Positions 19,317 to 29,432 of a stretch of DNA of 64,000 nt are shown piece by piece. The notes below the pieces were generated by a model. That model was not told the origin of the DNA. It ran no database searches and saw only the letters and a program-made list of their open reading frames with translations. Positions within the stretch are counted from its first letter, which is position 1; every line of letters starts with the position of its first letter. A program made the position numbers and the translations under genes. The DNA comes from Anoxybacteroides rupiense (GTDB lineage: Bacteria > Bacillota > Bacilli > Bacillales > Anoxybacillaceae), in the NCBI RefSeq assembly GCF_014196195.1, contig NZ_JACIDF010000001.1, forward strand, positions 434,001-498,000, given 5' to 3'.

Positions 19317-19769
19317 TTATTTTCCGATTTCTAAAGCCTTGACTAACATGCCTTTTGTTGCATTGAACACTGTCACATTGGCTTCATAAGAACGGGTTGC
19401 GCTCATTAAATCTACCATTTCTTTTAGAGGATCGACATTTGGGAGCTGTACATATCCATCTTGGTTAGCATCCGGATTGGTCGGGTCGTAAACAAGCTTA
19501 AAAGGCGTTTCATCTTCGACGATTTTGGCGACCCTTACTCCCCCTCCAACCGACGCCTGTCCATCTATTGCCTTTTGAAGATAAGAAGAAAAACCGCCTT
19601 CATTCGGCTCCAATACGACCATCTTGCGTCGATATGGCTGCCATTGTCCGTCGACAAATTGGGCACGCGTTGTATCCACATTCGCCATATTGGAGGAAAT
19701 GACATCCATCCGCAAACGCTGCGCCGTTAATGCAGAAGCCGTGGTATTTAGGCTTTGAAAAATGGACAT
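19317..19769 (-). CDS. flgC: Flagellar proximal rod protein FlgC
   Basis: 150 residues. N-terminal rod motif LNTTASALTAQRLRMDVISS with NMANVDTT and a C-terminal axial helix (VDLMSATRSYEANVTVFNAT). Builds the proximal rod with FlgB. Three bases after the flgB stop. Confidence 0.96.
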   Translation of the reverse strand: MSIFQSLNTTASALTAQRLRMDVISSNMANVDTTRAQFVDGQWQPYRRKMVVLEPNEGGFSSYLQKAIDGQASVGGGVRVAKIVEDETPFKLVYDPTNPDANQDGYVQLPNVDPLKEMVDLMSATRSYEANVTVFNATKGMLVKALEIGK

Positions 19770-19772
19770 ACA

Positions 19773-20165
19773 TTACTTCCCTCCTTTAATAACCGTTTTT
19801 AAAGAATTGAACTTCCCATTTAATCTCTCGATCAATGCGTTGTAATAAATTTGATTTTCCGCTAATTCCGACATTTCTCTATCTACATCGACACTGTTTC
19901 CATTATGATTGTATACCATATCACTTCTTGTCGTCACTAAAAAATTGCCAGTATTTTTACTAGCAAATGCAAAATGCTTCGGATTCGTTCGATAAGCTTC
20001 AAACGAAGACATAGCCTGATCTAGTTCGGTTTTAAAACGAACCTCCTTTGCTTTGTAATTTGGCGTATCGGCATTCGCAATGTTATTGGCAATCACCTTT
20101 TGCTTTAGCGACGCATAGTCCAATCCTTGCTCTAAGCGCGCAAATGTTGGTGAAAAGATTTCCAA
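19773..20165 (-). CDS. flgB: Flagellar proximal rod protein FlgB
   Basis: 130 residues from the TTG at 20165, which follows GAGGGG by 7 bases; a TTG eleven codons upstream would add a lysine-rich leader not seen in the family. Contains KQKVIANNIANADTPNYKAK (about 20-40). First gene of the fla/che operon; the upstream 350-base gap probably holds its promoter. Confidence 0.93.
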   Translation of the reverse strand: MEIFSPTFARLEQGLDYASLKQKVIANNIANADTPNYKAKEVRFKTELDQAMSSFEAYRTNPKHFAFASKNTGNFLVTTRSDMVYNHNGNSVDVDREMSELAENQIYYNALIERLNGKFNSLKTVIKGGK

Positions 20166-20518
20166 GCGTAATCCCCTCTTTTTTTCTTTTTTCGACAATA
20201 TTTGATATTCTATATTTTAAAATAACGCCTAAATGATGTATAGCCGGAATATTGTACTATTTTTTCATAGGAATTGATATTAGCTTGTATCGTTATTAAA
20301 CATACGCACAATAGCGTAAATGCCTCTTTCCTTTCTTTTCATCTCTATAGATTCGGATTGAAAAATCGACATAAGCTAAACATGAATGTTGACTAAAAAA
20401 CATGGAAGCGATGTTGTTCAATCGTCCGTCTGATCCTTACCTGCTTATTTGAAGAAGAAATATAGTTGCATTGGATTGCACTTCCGAAGCAAAATGGTTA
20501 GCTTCGTTCGAGATAGAT
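20166..20518 (-). other. Intergenic region upstream of the fla/che operon
   Basis: About 350 AT-rich bases between the codY terminator and flgB. A sigma-A like -10 TACAAT (20256-20251) is the best candidate promoter element for flgB but has only a weak -35 (TATCAA with 17 bases). No clear sigma-D box (TAAA/GCCGATAT) and no good CodY operator were seen. No coding potential noted. Confidence 0.5.
20251..20279 (-). promoter_or_regulatory. Weak candidate promoter for the fla/che operon
   Basis: TACAAT at 20256-20251 with TATCAA 17 bases upstream; leaves a leader of about 80 bases before the flgB TTG. The -10 is good, the -35 is poor, so this is tentative. Confidence 0.28.
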
Positions 20519-20547
20519 AAAAAAGAGCTGCCAAAAAAGCAGCTCTT
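20519..20547 (-). terminator. Intrinsic terminator after codY
   Basis: Minus-strand AAGAGCTGC, 7-base loop, GCAGCTCTT (9-bp perfect stem) followed by a six-U run, starting 3 bases after the codY stop. It separates the codY operon from fla/che. Confidence 0.92.
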
Positions 20548-20550
20548 GCA

Positions 20551-21330
20551 TTAGTTTGTTTTTAATTTTTCAAGCTCTGTTAAAAACTTATCGTTTAATA
20601 CTTTAATATACGTTCCTTTCATACCAAGAGAACGAGATTCAATGACGCCTGCACTCTCAAGCTTGCGAAGCGCGTTGACAATGACCGAACGCGTAATGCC
20701 CACTCGGTCAGCGATTTTGCTGGCAACAAGCAGCCCCTCTGTTCCTTCTAACTCTTCAAAAATGTGCTCGATTGCCTCAAGCTCGCTGTAGGATAACGAG
20801 CTGATCGCCATTTGTACAACCGCTTTGCTTCTTGCTTCTTCTTCAATTTCTTCTGCTTTTTCACGCAAGATTTCCATACCAACGACAGTAGCTCCATATT
20901 CAGCCAAGATGAGATCATCATCCTCAAATTGGCGGTCAAGTCTGGACAAAATCAGCGTGCCCAGGCGTTCTCCCCCCCCATTAATCGGCACAATCGTCGT
21001 TAACCCGGTTTTAAATAAATCTCGGTTTTCTACTGGAAACGCCGTATATTCGCTGTTAATATCCAAATTAGGAGAGGTCTCCGTAATATTGAACAGACTA
21101 TTGGTATATTCTTCTGGGAATTGGCGATCCTCAAGCATTTTTTTCATCCGCTCATTTTCAATCGATTGCTTAATCGCAAAGCCTAATAGCTTCCCACGGC
21201 GGCTGACGACAAAAATATTAGCTTCAATCACTTCGCAAAGAGTTTCTGCCATCTCTTTAAAGTTTACAGGCTTTCCGGCTGCTTTCTGTAACATCGCATT
21301 AATCGTTCGTGTTTTCTGTAACAAATTCAT
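20551..21330 (-). CDS. codY: GTP- and branched-chain amino acid-sensing repressor CodY
   Basis: 259 residues, full length. GAF domain 1-155 retains the isoleucine pocket residues R61, T96 and F98 known from B. subtilis. A long linker helix follows, then a winged helix-turn-helix ([20 protein letters not shown], 202-221) including Ser215, the residue near which GTP or phosphorylation control acts. CodY represses stationary-phase genes while nutrients last, including fla/che in B. subtilis. Last gene of the xerC-hslV-hslU-codY operon. Confidence 0.98.
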   Translation of the reverse strand: MNLLQKTRTINAMLQKAAGKPVNFKEMAETLCEVIEANIFVVSRRGKLLGFAIKQSIENERMKKMLEDRQFPEEYTNSLFNITETSPNLDINSEYTAFPVENRDLFKTGLTTIVPINGGGERLGTLILSRLDRQFEDDDLILAEYGATVVGMEILREKAEEIEEEARSKAVVQMAISSLSYSELEAIEHIFEELEGTEGLLVASKIADRVGITRSVIVNALRKLESAGVIESRSLGMKGTYIKVLNDKFLTELEKLKTN

Positions 21331-21357
21331 GATCTATATCCTCCTATTCAAATTCAT

Positions 21358-22752
21358 TTACAAAATAAATTCGCTTAAGTCTTTATTTTTTACAATATTA
21401 CCTAATTTTTGTTCAACATATTGCGGTGTAATTACCACTTTTTCTAGTGCAATATCAGGCGCTTCAAATGATAGATCCTCAAGCAGCTTCTCCAGAATTG
21501 TATGAAGCCGTCTTGCCCCGATATTGTCTGTTGTTTGATTGACTTCAAACGCCACTTCAGCAATCTTACGAATAGCATCGTCAGAAAATTCAAGTTGTAT
21601 ACCTTCTGTAGCAAGAAGAGCCATATATTGTTTAATCAGAGCATTGTCAGGCTCAATAAGAATCTTCACAAAATCATCTACCGTCAACTTGGATAGTTCT
21701 ACCCGAATCGGGAAGCGCCCTTGCAACTCAGGAATCAAATCGGACGGCTTCGACATATGAAACGCTCCAGCAGCAATGAACAAAACATAGTCTGTTTTGA
21801 CAGGACCATATTTTGTCATCACCGTTGAGCCTTCTACGATCGGTAAAATGTCGCGCTGCACCCCTTCACGTGATACATCGGCTGAAGAAGCGCTCTGGCC
21901 CTTTCTGGCAATTTTGTCGATTTCATCAATAAAAATAATACCAGACTGTTCTGCCAGCTGCACCGCCTCTTGTGTCACTTCATCCATATCGATCAGCTTT
22001 TGCGCTTCTTCATTGGTTAACACTTTTCGTGCTTCACTTACCTTCAATTTTCGTTTTTTGAGCCGTTTTGGCATCAAACTGCTTAAAGCATCCTGCATAT
22101 TCATGCCCATCTGCTCAATGCCGGCCCCTTGCAAAAAATCAAAAACAGTCGTTTGCTGCTCTTCGATTTCCACCGTCACCAATTCGTCCTCAAGCTCACC
22201 ATTGGCAAGCTGGGCAGCTACCTGTTTCCGTTTTTGCTCGATATGTTGGTCATCTTGGCCGTAAGTCGTCGAATCCTGCTGTGATGTTTGGCCGCCAAAT
22301 AGCATCTCAAGCGGATTTTTGATCGTCTGCTTCGGTTTTCCAGGAACTAAAAGCTCGATGAGACGTTTATTGGCTTGCTGCTCAGCGCGATCTTTCACTT
22401 CATACATTTTCCGCTCTTTCACTAAACGAACAGATGTTTCAACAAGATCTCTCACCATAGACTCAACATCGCGTCCAACATAGCCAACCTCTGTAAACTT
22501 CGTTGCTTCCACTTTGACAAACGGCGCCCCGACAAGCTTAGCGATTCTTCTCGCAATCTCGGTTTTCCCTACTCCTGTGGGACCGATCATCAATATATTT
22601 TTAGGTACGATCTCGTCGCGCAGCTTTTCATCAAGCAAACTGCGCCGATAGCGATTTCTTAGCGCAACCGCGACTGCTTTTTTGGCTTCTTTTTGACCGA
22701 CAATAAATTGATCCAGCTTTTCTACAATTTGTCGAGGTGTTAGGTTCATCAT
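21358..22752 (-). CDS. hslU: HslU (ClpY/CodX), ATPase of the HslVU protease
   Basis: 464 residues. AAA+ P-loop GPTGVGKT at 57-64, pore motif GYVGRD at 90-95, an inserted I-domain (about 115-250), Walker [10 protein letters not shown], and the conserved hydrophobic C-terminus LSEFIL that docks into HslV. Unfolds and feeds substrates to HslV, encoded 12 bases upstream. Confidence 0.97.
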   Translation of the reverse strand: MMNLTPRQIVEKLDQFIVGQKEAKKAVAVALRNRYRRSLLDEKLRDEIVPKNILMIGPTGVGKTEIARRIAKLVGAPFVKVEATKFTEVGYVGRDVESMVRDLVETSVRLVKERKMYEVKDRAEQQANKRLIELLVPGKPKQTIKNPLEMLFGGQTSQQDSTTYGQDDQHIEQKRKQVAAQLANGELEDELVTVEIEEQQTTVFDFLQGAGIEQMGMNMQDALSSLMPKRLKKRKLKVSEARKVLTNEEAQKLIDMDEVTQEAVQLAEQSGIIFIDEIDKIARKGQSASSADVSREGVQRDILPIVEGSTVMTKYGPVKTDYVLFIAAGAFHMSKPSDLIPELQGRFPIRVELSKLTVDDFVKILIEPDNALIKQYMALLATEGIQLEFSDDAIRKIAEVAFEVNQTTDNIGARRLHTILEKLLEDLSFEAPDIALEKVVITPQYVEQKLGNIVKNKDLSEFIL

Positions 22753-22764
22753 TTCTCCCCCTCG

Positions 22765-23307
22765 CTACAGTTCTTCCACAATAATGTGGCTATTGGTATA
22801 CACGCAAATATCAGAAGCAATTTCTAAAGCGGCTTTGGCAATTTCCTTAGCCGTCATTTGTCCGCCCGCGTATTGCTTTAAGGCCCGACCAGCAGCAAGC
22901 GCGTAGTTTCCTCCTGAACCAATCGCTAAAACGCCATCATCCGGTTCGATCACTTCACCTGTTCCTGATACTAGAAGCAAATGGCGTTCGTCCATCACAA
23001 TCAGCATCGCTTCCAGTCTTCTCAATATTTTATCGCTGCGCCATTCCTTCGCCAGTTCAACCGCCGCACGTTGCAAGTTCCCATTAAACTCTTCTAATTT
23101 CCCTTCGAACATTTCAAACAATGTGAACGCATCCGCAACGGAACCAGCAAATCCCGCTAATACTTTTCCGTTAAAAAGCTTCCGAACTTTTTTAGCTGTA
23201 TGTTTCATGACCACCGCATTCCCAAAAGTCACTTGGCCATCTCCAGCCATGGCGCAGGCGCCGTTATGTTGAATCGCAAAAATTGTTGTAGCATGGAATT
23301 GCTCCAT
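22765..23307 (-). CDS. hslV: HslV (ClpQ/CodW), peptidase of the HslVU protease
   Basis: 180 residues from an ATG well spaced from AGGAGGG. The N-terminus is [12 protein letters not shown]. coli HslV begins TTI after Met removal, so Thr7 aligns with its catalytic Thr1 and a six-residue leader precedes it. B. subtilis CodW was reported to use an N-terminal serine (residue 2); here residue 2 is Glu. [11 protein letters not shown] and [17 protein letters not shown] confirm the family. Confidence 0.95.
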   Translation of the reverse strand: MEQFHATTIFAIQHNGACAMAGDGQVTFGNAVVMKHTAKKVRKLFNGKVLAGFAGSVADAFTLFEMFEGKLEEFNGNLQRAAVELAKEWRSDKILRRLEAMLIVMDERHLLLVSGTGEVIEPDDGVLAIGSGGNYALAAGRALKQYAGGQMTAKEIAKAALEIASDICVYTNSHIIVEEL

Positions 23308-23329
23308 ATAAACCCTCCTTTATGGAAGT

Positions 23330-24232
23330 CTAAGCACGCGGATGCGTGTGCAAATAAACGTGGCGGAGACGATCTTTCGTCACGTGCGTGTATACCTGCG
23401 TCGATGAAAGATGCGCATGTCCCAATAGCTCTTGAACGGTGCGCATATCCGCCCCTTCGTTAAGCAAATGGGTGGCAAATGTATGTCTGAATACGTGCGG
23501 GCTTACCTTTTGCGTTAATGCAGCCTTCTCCACAACTTCGTTCAAAATATAACGCACCCCTCGAGGTGTTAAAGGACTTCCCCGAAAGTTTAAAAACAAA
23601 GAATGATTCGCTGTTTTGCTTTTGGCTAAAAGCTCATTCCGCCCTTTTTGTACATACCGTTCCAGCGCTTGCTTCGCAAAACTACCGAATGGCACATAGC
23701 GCTGTTTGTTCCCTTTCCCGTAAATCAAAATGGTTGCAAGGGAAAAATCAATATCAGACAAGTGAATGTGACAACATTCACTAATACGGATGCCCGTCGC
23801 ATAAAGCAGTTCAATTAACGCTTGATTTCGCTGACCAATCGCTGTATTTAAATCATTGACATGAAATAAGGCTTCTAATTCCTGTTCATATAAAAAACGG
23901 GGGATTTTTTGCTCTTTTTTCGGCAATGATGCGAGAGCAAACGGATTTTCCGTTACTTTCTTTTCCCTCATTAAAAATTTATAAAAACTTCGTAAGCTCG
24001 AAATCTTTCGGGAAATTGAACGGCTCAGCAGTTGTTCGGCATGCAGCTTCGTCAAATATAATCGAACATCGCTGTACGTTACCTCATCTAAACGTTCCAG
24101 CGCCTGTTCATGCATAAACTCGAAAAACTGCTCAATATCGCGTGTATAGCACGCAATAGTATATTGTGAATAGTTTTTTTCGATTTGTAAATATTCTACG
24201 AATAATTGTAACGAAATTTTCAAATTTTCCAT
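23330..24232 (-). CDS. xerC: Tyrosine recombinase XerC/CodV
   Basis: 300 residues from the ATG at 24232, 6 bases after GAGGTG; an upstream in-frame start would overlap the leader hairpin. SAM-like N-terminal DNA-binding domain, then the catalytic domain with ATGIRISE (Arg I), HVFRHTFATHLL (His-x-x-Arg), GHAHLSSTQVYTHV (His/Tyr nucleophile). With a XerD partner it resolves chromosome dimers at dif. First gene of the hslVU-codY operon. A long hairpin abuts its ribosome site. Confidence 0.95.
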   Translation of the reverse strand: MENLKISLQLFVEYLQIEKNYSQYTIACYTRDIEQFFEFMHEQALERLDEVTYSDVRLYLTKLHAEQLLSRSISRKISSLRSFYKFLMREKKVTENPFALASLPKKEQKIPRFLYEQELEALFHVNDLNTAIGQRNQALIELLYATGIRISECCHIHLSDIDFSLATILIYGKGNKQRYVPFGSFAKQALERYVQKGRNELLAKSKTANHSLFLNFRGSPLTPRGVRYILNEVVEKAALTQKVSPHVFRHTFATHLLNEGADMRTVQELLGHAHLSSTQVYTHVTKDRLRHVYLHTHPRA

Positions 24233-24245
24233 TCTTAACACCTCA

Positions 24246-24285
24246 CAAGGGCTACTAAATATTAACATAGATTTAGCAGCCCTTG
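24246..24285. promoter_or_regulatory. Long hairpin between trmFO and xerC
   Basis: Arms 24246-24260 and 24271-24285 are 15 bases each around a 10-base loop. In the minus-strand RNA all 15 pairs form with one G-U; in a plus-strand RNA there is one A-C mismatch. The hairpin starts 3 bases after the trmFO stop and ends 1 base before the xerC Shine-Dalgarno (GAGGTG). The T-run (24292-24298) lies on the plus-strand side, so terminator activity would be for antisense transcription; for the operon it has no U-run. Confidence 0.7.
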
Positions 24286-24288
24286 CAA

Positions 24289-25584
24289 TTATTTTTTTAT
24301 AAAATTCTGAATAGTGTCCAATGCTCGCTTAGCATACTCTTCATTACGGCGCTTTTTATCTTTAATCATTTCTTCAAGAGGGGCAAACAGGCCGAAATTC
24401 GCGTTCATTGGCTGAAAATGCTTCGGATTTGTCGACGTAATATAGTGAGCCATGCTGCCAATCGCTGTTTCGGGCGGGAAAACGATCAGCTCCTGGCCGA
24501 GCACAAGGCGCGCCGCGTTGATGCCTGCTACCAATCCGGAGGCGGCCGACTCTACATATCCTTCGACTCCCGTCATTTGTCCAGCAAAAAATAAATCCTC
24601 TCTCTCCTTCAATTGATAAGTCGGACGGAGAAGTTTTGGCGAGTTAATAAACGTATTGCGATGCATCACTCCATAGCGAACAATTTCCGCATTTTCAAGC
24701 CCTGGAATTAAACGGAATACTTCCTTTTGTGCTCCCCATTTCAAATGAGTTTGAAAACCAACGATATTGTATAACGTTCCTGCTGCATCGTCTTGGCGAA
24801 GCTGAACTACCGCAAACGGTCTTTTTCCTGTGCGCGGATCTTCGAGGCCGACCGGTTTCATCGGACCAAATAGCAACGTTTTCTTTCCGCGTTTCGCCAT
24901 GACTTCAATCGGCATGCATCCTTCAAAATAAATTTCTTTTTCAAATTCCTTTAACGGCGCTGTTTCTGCTGAAATAAGCGCTTCATAAAAGCGGTCAAAT
25001 TCTTCCTCCGTCATCGGGCAATTCAAATAGGCGGCTTCCCCTTTATCATAGCGAGATTTTCTATACACCTTTTCCATATCGATGCTTTCTTTTTCAACAA
25101 TAGGGGCGGCTGCATCATAAAAATACAAATACTCTTCTCCCGTCAGCTCTTTTAATTTTTCAGATAATGTAGGAGACGTAAGAGGTCCTGTGGCAATAAT
25201 CGTTGGCCCAGTCGGGATGTCTGTCACTTCCTCACGGATGACCGTTACATTTGGATGGTTTTGAACGAAATCGGTGACACGGGCCGCAAATTCATGCCGA
25301 TCCACCGCCAGTGCTCCTCCAGCAGGCACAGAGCACTCATCTGCCGCTTTGATGATGACCGAATTGAGCATTCTCATCTCTTCTTTGAGCACGCCAACGG
25401 CATTCGTTAACGAATTGGCGCGCAGTGAATTGCTGCAAACCAGCTCAGCGAATTTATCCGTATGATGGGCTGGCGTTTGTTTCACAGGACGCATTTCGTA
25501 TAAACGGACATGAATGTTGCGGGTAGCAAGCTGCCACGCGGCTTCGCTTCCTGCTAATCCTGCACCAATAACATTGACAATCAT
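24289..25584 (-). CDS. trmFO: Folate-dependent tRNA U54 methyltransferase TrmFO
   Basis: 431 residues, AAGGAGG 9 bases before the ATG. FAD-binding GAGLAGSE at 7-14; the family block [20 protein letters not shown] follows around 48-67. Makes ribothymidine-54 in tRNA with methylene-tetrahydrofolate and FAD. Between topA and xerC as in B. subtilis (formerly gid). Confidence 0.97.
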   Translation of the reverse strand: MIVNVIGAGLAGSEAAWQLATRNIHVRLYEMRPVKQTPAHHTDKFAELVCSNSLRANSLTNAVGVLKEEMRMLNSVIIKAADECSVPAGGALAVDRHEFAARVTDFVQNHPNVTVIREEVTDIPTGPTIIATGPLTSPTLSEKLKELTGEEYLYFYDAAAPIVEKESIDMEKVYRKSRYDKGEAAYLNCPMTEEEFDRFYEALISAETAPLKEFEKEIYFEGCMPIEVMAKRGKKTLLFGPMKPVGLEDPRTGKRPFAVVQLRQDDAAGTLYNIVGFQTHLKWGAQKEVFRLIPGLENAEIVRYGVMHRNTFINSPKLLRPTYQLKEREDLFFAGQMTGVEGYVESAASGLVAGINAARLVLGQELIVFPPETAIGSMAHYITSTNPKHFQPMNANFGLFAPLEEMIKDKKRRNEEYAKRALDTIQNFIKK

Positions 25585-25610
25585 GCTTCATTTCCTCCTT
25601 CGTTACGCAT

Positions 25611-25641
25611 AAAAACGGTGAGGACTGACGGTCGCCCACCG
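25611..25641 (-). terminator. Possible weak terminator after topA
   Basis: Minus-strand CGGTGGG ... CCTCACCG, a 7-pair stem with one G-U and an 11-base loop, followed by TTTTT, starting right after the topA stop. It lies just before the trmFO ribosome site, so partial readthrough must occur or trmFO has another promoter. Confidence 0.45.
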
Positions 25642-25642
25642 A

Positions 25643-27718
25643 TCATGCTTGCGGTTTCTCTTGGTAGTCACATTGATTACATTGAACTTGTATGCCTTTT
25701 TTTAATTTTTTCTCTACTAGTAATCCTTCACATTTTGGACAAGGGCGCGCAAGCGGTTTATCCCACGACATAAAATCACAGGCTGGAAACTGATCGCATC
25801 CATAAAATATTCGCCTTTTCTTGCTGTTTCGTTCAACAAGATTTCCTTCGCCGCATTGCGGACATTTTACACCGATTTCTTTCACGATCGGCTTTGTATG
25901 ACGACAATCCGGAAAATTGGAGCAGGCAATAAACTTGCCGAATCTTCCCATCTTATAAACCATCGGGCTTCCGCATTCTTCACAATCAATCCCAGCCGGT
26001 TCATCCTTGATTTCGACTTCCTTCATCTCTTTTTCCGCAATTTGCAAGCTTTTTTCGAATCCGCTGTAAAATTCATCAATCACTTGAATCCATTGAATTT
26101 TCCCCTCTTCAATCTCATCTAAGCTTTTTTCCATTTTCGCTGTAAATTCGACGTCTAAAATCTCTGGGAAAAACTCTAAAATTAATTCCAAGACAATTTC
26201 CCCAAGCTCCGTTGGCACAAATCGTTTATTTTCCAGCACAACATAATTGCGCTTTTGAATCGTGTCCAAGGTTGGAGCATAAGTCGACGGGCGACCGATT
26301 CCAAGCTCCTCCAGCGTTTTGACTAATCTAGCTTCCGTATAGCGCGGAGGCGGCTGTGTAAAATGTTGCTTCGGTTCTATGTCCTTTCCAATCACTTTTT
26401 CTCCTTCTTGAAGGTCAGGAAGTAAACGATCTTGCTCATCCGTCTGGTCATCTGTCCCCTCCACGTATACTTTCATAAATCCAGCAAATTTTACTTTGGA
26501 GCCGCTAGCGCGGAAAATCACTCCCCCGTTTTCTAAATCGACACTCATCGTGTCCAAAAGCGCAGGAGCCATTTGACTGGCGACAAATCGTTCCCAAATC
26601 AGTTTATAAAGCCGAAATTGATCGCGGCTCAAATATGGCTTTACCGAGCTAGGATCGCGAAATACAGATGTAGGGCGAATCGCTTCGTGAGCATCTTGAG
26701 CTGCTGTATTTTTCTTTTCTTTTCGCTTTTCTTGTGCTACGTACTCTGCTCCAAATGCTTTTTCAATATACGAAAGCGCTTCATTTTGCGCTGACTCAGA
26801 GACACGTGTTGAGTCCGTGCGCATGTATGTAATTAAACCGACCGTTCCTTCGCTTCCAAGATCAATCCCTTCATAGAGCTGCTGAGCGAGCATCATCGTC
26901 TTTTTGGTGCGGAAATTCAGCTTACGCGCCGCTTCTTGTTGCAGAGATGAGGTCGTAAATGGCGGCACCGGGTTTCGCTTTCGCTCCTTTTTCGTTACCG
27001 ATTTCACCGTAAAATATTGGCCTTTGAGGCGTTCTAAAACGAGCTTGACATCCTTTTCCTGTTTTAAATCGAGTTTTTGTCCATCCAATCCATAAAAAAA
27101 CGCCGTAAACACTTCATTTTGCTTCACAAATTCCGCTTGAATGGACCAATATTCCTCAGGCTGAAATTCTTTAATTTCTTTTTCGCGATCAATGATCAAC
27201 CGCAAAGCAACGGATTGCACTCTTCCCGCGCTTAGCCCCTTTTTTACTTTTTTCCAAAGCAACGGGCTAATATTATAGCCTACAAGTCTGTCAAGAACAC
27301 GTCGAGCTTGCTGGGCATCCACCAAATGCATATTGATCGCCCGAGGATGCTGGAAGGATTCACGGATCGCATCCTTTGTAATCTCATTAAAGACCACACG
27401 GCAATCGGAATGAATATCAAGATCAAGCATATGGGCTAGATGCCAAGCGATCGCTTCTCCTTCACGGTCCGGGTCAGCCGCTAAAAAGACTTTTTTCGCT
27501 TTTTTAGCCGCTGTTTTCAAATCTTTAATGACTGGCCCCTTGCCGCGAATGGTAATATATTTTGGTTCATAATTATTTTTTATGTCAACGCCCATTTGGC
27601 TTTTCGGCAAATCGCGAATATGTCCCATCGAGGCTTTTACTTTATACTTTTTTCCTAAATATCGTTCAATCGTCTTTGCTTTTGCTGGTGATTCAACAAT
27701 GACGAGATAATCTGACAT
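25643..27718 (-). CDS. topA: DNA topoisomerase I TopA
   Basis: 691 residues. Toprim domain at the start ([17 protein letters not shown]) with the acidic triad in ADPDREGE at 81-88. The catalytic tyrosine is Tyr298 in [10 protein letters not shown]. Three C-terminal four-cysteine zinc fingers lie between about 575 and 691. Relaxes negative supercoils. Preceded by its own sigma-A type promoter. Confidence 0.98.
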   Translation of the reverse strand: MSDYLVIVESPAKAKTIERYLGKKYKVKASMGHIRDLPKSQMGVDIKNNYEPKYITIRGKGPVIKDLKTAAKKAKKVFLAADPDREGEAIAWHLAHMLDLDIHSDCRVVFNEITKDAIRESFQHPRAINMHLVDAQQARRVLDRLVGYNISPLLWKKVKKGLSAGRVQSVALRLIIDREKEIKEFQPEEYWSIQAEFVKQNEVFTAFFYGLDGQKLDLKQEKDVKLVLERLKGQYFTVKSVTKKERKRNPVPPFTTSSLQQEAARKLNFRTKKTMMLAQQLYEGIDLGSEGTVGLITYMRTDSTRVSESAQNEALSYIEKAFGAEYVAQEKRKEKKNTAAQDAHEAIRPTSVFRDPSSVKPYLSRDQFRLYKLIWERFVASQMAPALLDTMSVDLENGGVIFRASGSKVKFAGFMKVYVEGTDDQTDEQDRLLPDLQEGEKVIGKDIEPKQHFTQPPPRYTEARLVKTLEELGIGRPSTYAPTLDTIQKRNYVVLENKRFVPTELGEIVLELILEFFPEILDVEFTAKMEKSLDEIEEGKIQWIQVIDEFYSGFEKSLQIAEKEMKEVEIKDEPAGIDCEECGSPMVYKMGRFGKFIACSNFPDCRHTKPIVKEIGVKCPQCGEGNLVERNSKKRRIFYGCDQFPACDFMSWDKPLARPCPKCEGLLVEKKLKKGIQVQCNQCDYQEKPQA

Positions 27719-27759
27719 ACCGTTTCCTCCCTTAAGAGGTTATATTTAAAATCTTCATT

Positions 27760-27789
27760 ATTATTAATGATTCTTATGACATTTGTCAA
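27760..27789 (-). promoter_or_regulatory. Sigma-A type promoter for topA
   Basis: TTGACA (27789-27784), then TAATAA after 17 bases or AATAAT after 18. Lies between dprA and topA with a leader of about 35 bases. Confidence 0.6.
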
Positions 27790-27809
27790 ACAAGATGTAA
27801 AAAAATTTT

Positions 27810-28703
27810 TTATTTTAATGGAAAAATAGCGGAGAATTCCTCCATAATATCCCACGAAGAACGGACAAGCTTTGCGCCCATCTGAATCAATTGATTGGTT
27901 CCATCTGCCTGCTCAAGAAAAATGGAGCCCGGCACCGCAAACACCTCTCTTCCCGCTTCCAAGGCAAGGGAAGCAGTAATGAGTGAACCGCTTTTCTCTT
28001 TTGCTTGAACGACAACCGTTCCAAGCGACAAGCCGCTAATAATCCGATTTCGCAGCGGAAATTGCCATTTTTGCGGCTTTGTGTGCGGCGGATATTCTGA
28101 AACCACTAAATGTTCATTCATTAGCTTTTCTGCCAGTGAGCGATTTTGTTTGGGATAAATATGCTCGACTCCTCCGGCAATGACGGCAATCGTTTTTCCC
28201 CCGGATTGGACAGCCGTTTGATGCGCAGCTGCATCAATTCCTAAAGCAAGGCCGCTGACAATCGTCCAGTCATGCTGAATCAACGGCGGCACTAAAAGGC
28301 GCAGAGCACGAATCCCTTCCTCGGTCGGCTTTCTCGTTCCAACCATACTGATCATTTTACAAGATGAAAGCCATTCAATATTCCCTTTGGCATATAACAC
28401 CCAAGGCGGGGCAAAGATGTGTTTGAGCCACTTCGGATAAATGTCATCAAAAACAGTAACGATATGAATATTTTTGTCCCTATATGTTTTTATCATACTT
28501 TGAATATCAATGGAATGTAAATCTTGGAAAAACAAAGAATATTGTTCGGGAGAAATCGACATGGAGGAAGCAAGAGTTGAATAAGAGAGTGAAAAAATCG
28601 AAGAAAGCGATGGATCTTGTTGCAAGAGGCGATGAATCGTTTTCCAGCCTGCACCGCGACAATGATGAAGATGAATCAGACGTTCACGAAGCGAGGTATA
28701 CAT
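27810..28703 (-). CDS. dprA: DNA processing protein DprA (Smf)
   Basis: 297 residues. Rossmann-like core: VGTRKPTEEGIRAL, IVSGLALGIDAAAH, AVIAGGVEHIYPKQN and WQFPLRNRIISGLSLGTVVV. DprA loads RecA on single-stranded DNA taken up in transformation. GAGAGGAGAG precedes the ATG. The N-terminal part is HhH-like and the C-terminus stops soon after the core, as in Bacillus. Confidence 0.95.
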   Translation of the reverse strand: MYTSLRERLIHLHHCRGAGWKTIHRLLQQDPSLSSIFSLSYSTLASSMSISPEQYSLFFQDLHSIDIQSMIKTYRDKNIHIVTVFDDIYPKWLKHIFAPPWVLYAKGNIEWLSSCKMISMVGTRKPTEEGIRALRLLVPPLIQHDWTIVSGLALGIDAAAHQTAVQSGGKTIAVIAGGVEHIYPKQNRSLAEKLMNEHLVVSEYPPHTKPQKWQFPLRNRIISGLSLGTVVVQAKEKSGSLITASLALEAGREVFAVPGSIFLEQADGTNQLIQMGAKLVRSSWDIMEEFSAIFPLK

Positions 28704-29383
28704 TTCGTCTCTCCTCTCTTAAAATCCTTTCAAACACAGCTGCATCAGACACATATACGGAAACACATGACCACAAATTTTCTTCTTCTGGAACAAGAAC
28801 ACCGCTTGACCAGCGATTTATATAGAGCTGAGCTCACCTGTCAGCCTTTCTTTTTAGCGGCGCCATCCAGTCTAGCTGATTTGAATTCTATCAATCCAAT
28901 CGGAGGTGTCCGTCAGTATCTATGACGGTCAAAGACCGTCGAAAAAAATAGGATTCTACCTCTGAATAGACTCATGGTTCCGTCTTTTTATTCGATCTCT
29001 ATCCAAGTGTGTTGATGGGCTAATGCCTCATAAAACTAGCAATATCATGATCGGGGAAACGCATGCGAATCGTAAATGGTGACAGGAGAAAAGCAAACGA
29101 TCTTGATGGAGACACCTACCTAGTTTGATCCATGATGTAGGAGAGAGGCAATCATGGAGGTGATTTCTTCATTGGCACAAATAACATAGCGATTTTTCAA
29201 GTTATCTATTTGAGCTGCAACTTGGCATATCAACCGCTTCACTTTTTCGCTGAAACAACGGCTTGATTTCGACTGTCGAATGACTGAGAACAATCACACA
29301 TGTTGAATTTTCGTTTACCCATTTATGCCCCTTGTCAAAAAACCGCTCTCACACAATAAAGGACGTCAGTTATCCTTTGTAAG
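28704..29383. other. Long degenerate intergenic region between sucD and dprA
   Basis: About 680 bases without a credible gene, unusual in this packed region. On the minus strand short open stretches in different frames look protein-like: 29337-29205 (includes KGHKWVNENS and IVLSHSTVEIKPLFQRKSEA), an overlapping 57-codon frame 29297-29124 (includes QVAAQIDNLKNRYVICANEE), and about 29119-29026 (FTIRMRFPDHDIASFM). They suggest a frameshifted remnant. I do not recognise the family. A 7-bp palindrome (GACGGTC-AAA-GACCGTC) lies at 28924-28940. Confidence 0.45.
28817..28844 (-). promoter_or_regulatory. Candidate sigma-A type promoter for dprA
   Basis: CTGACA (28844-28839), 16 bases, TATAAA (28822-28817). 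About 105 bases upstream of the dprA ATG. It would let dprA be expressed apart from sucCD, which ends in a strong terminator. Confidence 0.45.
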
Positions 29384-29432
29384 CAAAAAACCATCCCGCA
29401 CTGAGCGGACGGGCTCTTGCATGCGGGACGGT
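29384..29432 (-). terminator. Intrinsic terminator after sucD
   Basis: Minus-strand ACCGTCCCGCA and TGCGGGATGGT form an 11-bp stem with one G-U around a 21-base loop, followed by TTTTTT. Located 14 bases after the sucD stop. Confidence 0.88.

Noticed and set aside
20199-20518. CodY operator or sigma-D promoter before flgB
   Set aside because: CodY represses fla/che in B. subtilis, so I looked for the 15-base CodY box and for TAAA/GCCGATAT. The best CodY match was only about 8 of 15 and no sigma-D -10 was convincing.
28484-28925. Plus-strand frames of 100-113 codons over the dprA 5' end
   Set aside because: Antisense to dprA and its promoter region; no start signals or similarity seen.
28924-28940. 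GACGGTC-AAA-GACCGTC as a terminator
   Set aside because: The neighbouring homopolymer is an A-run in plus-strand sense and precedes the hairpin on the minus strand, so neither strand gives stem plus U-run.
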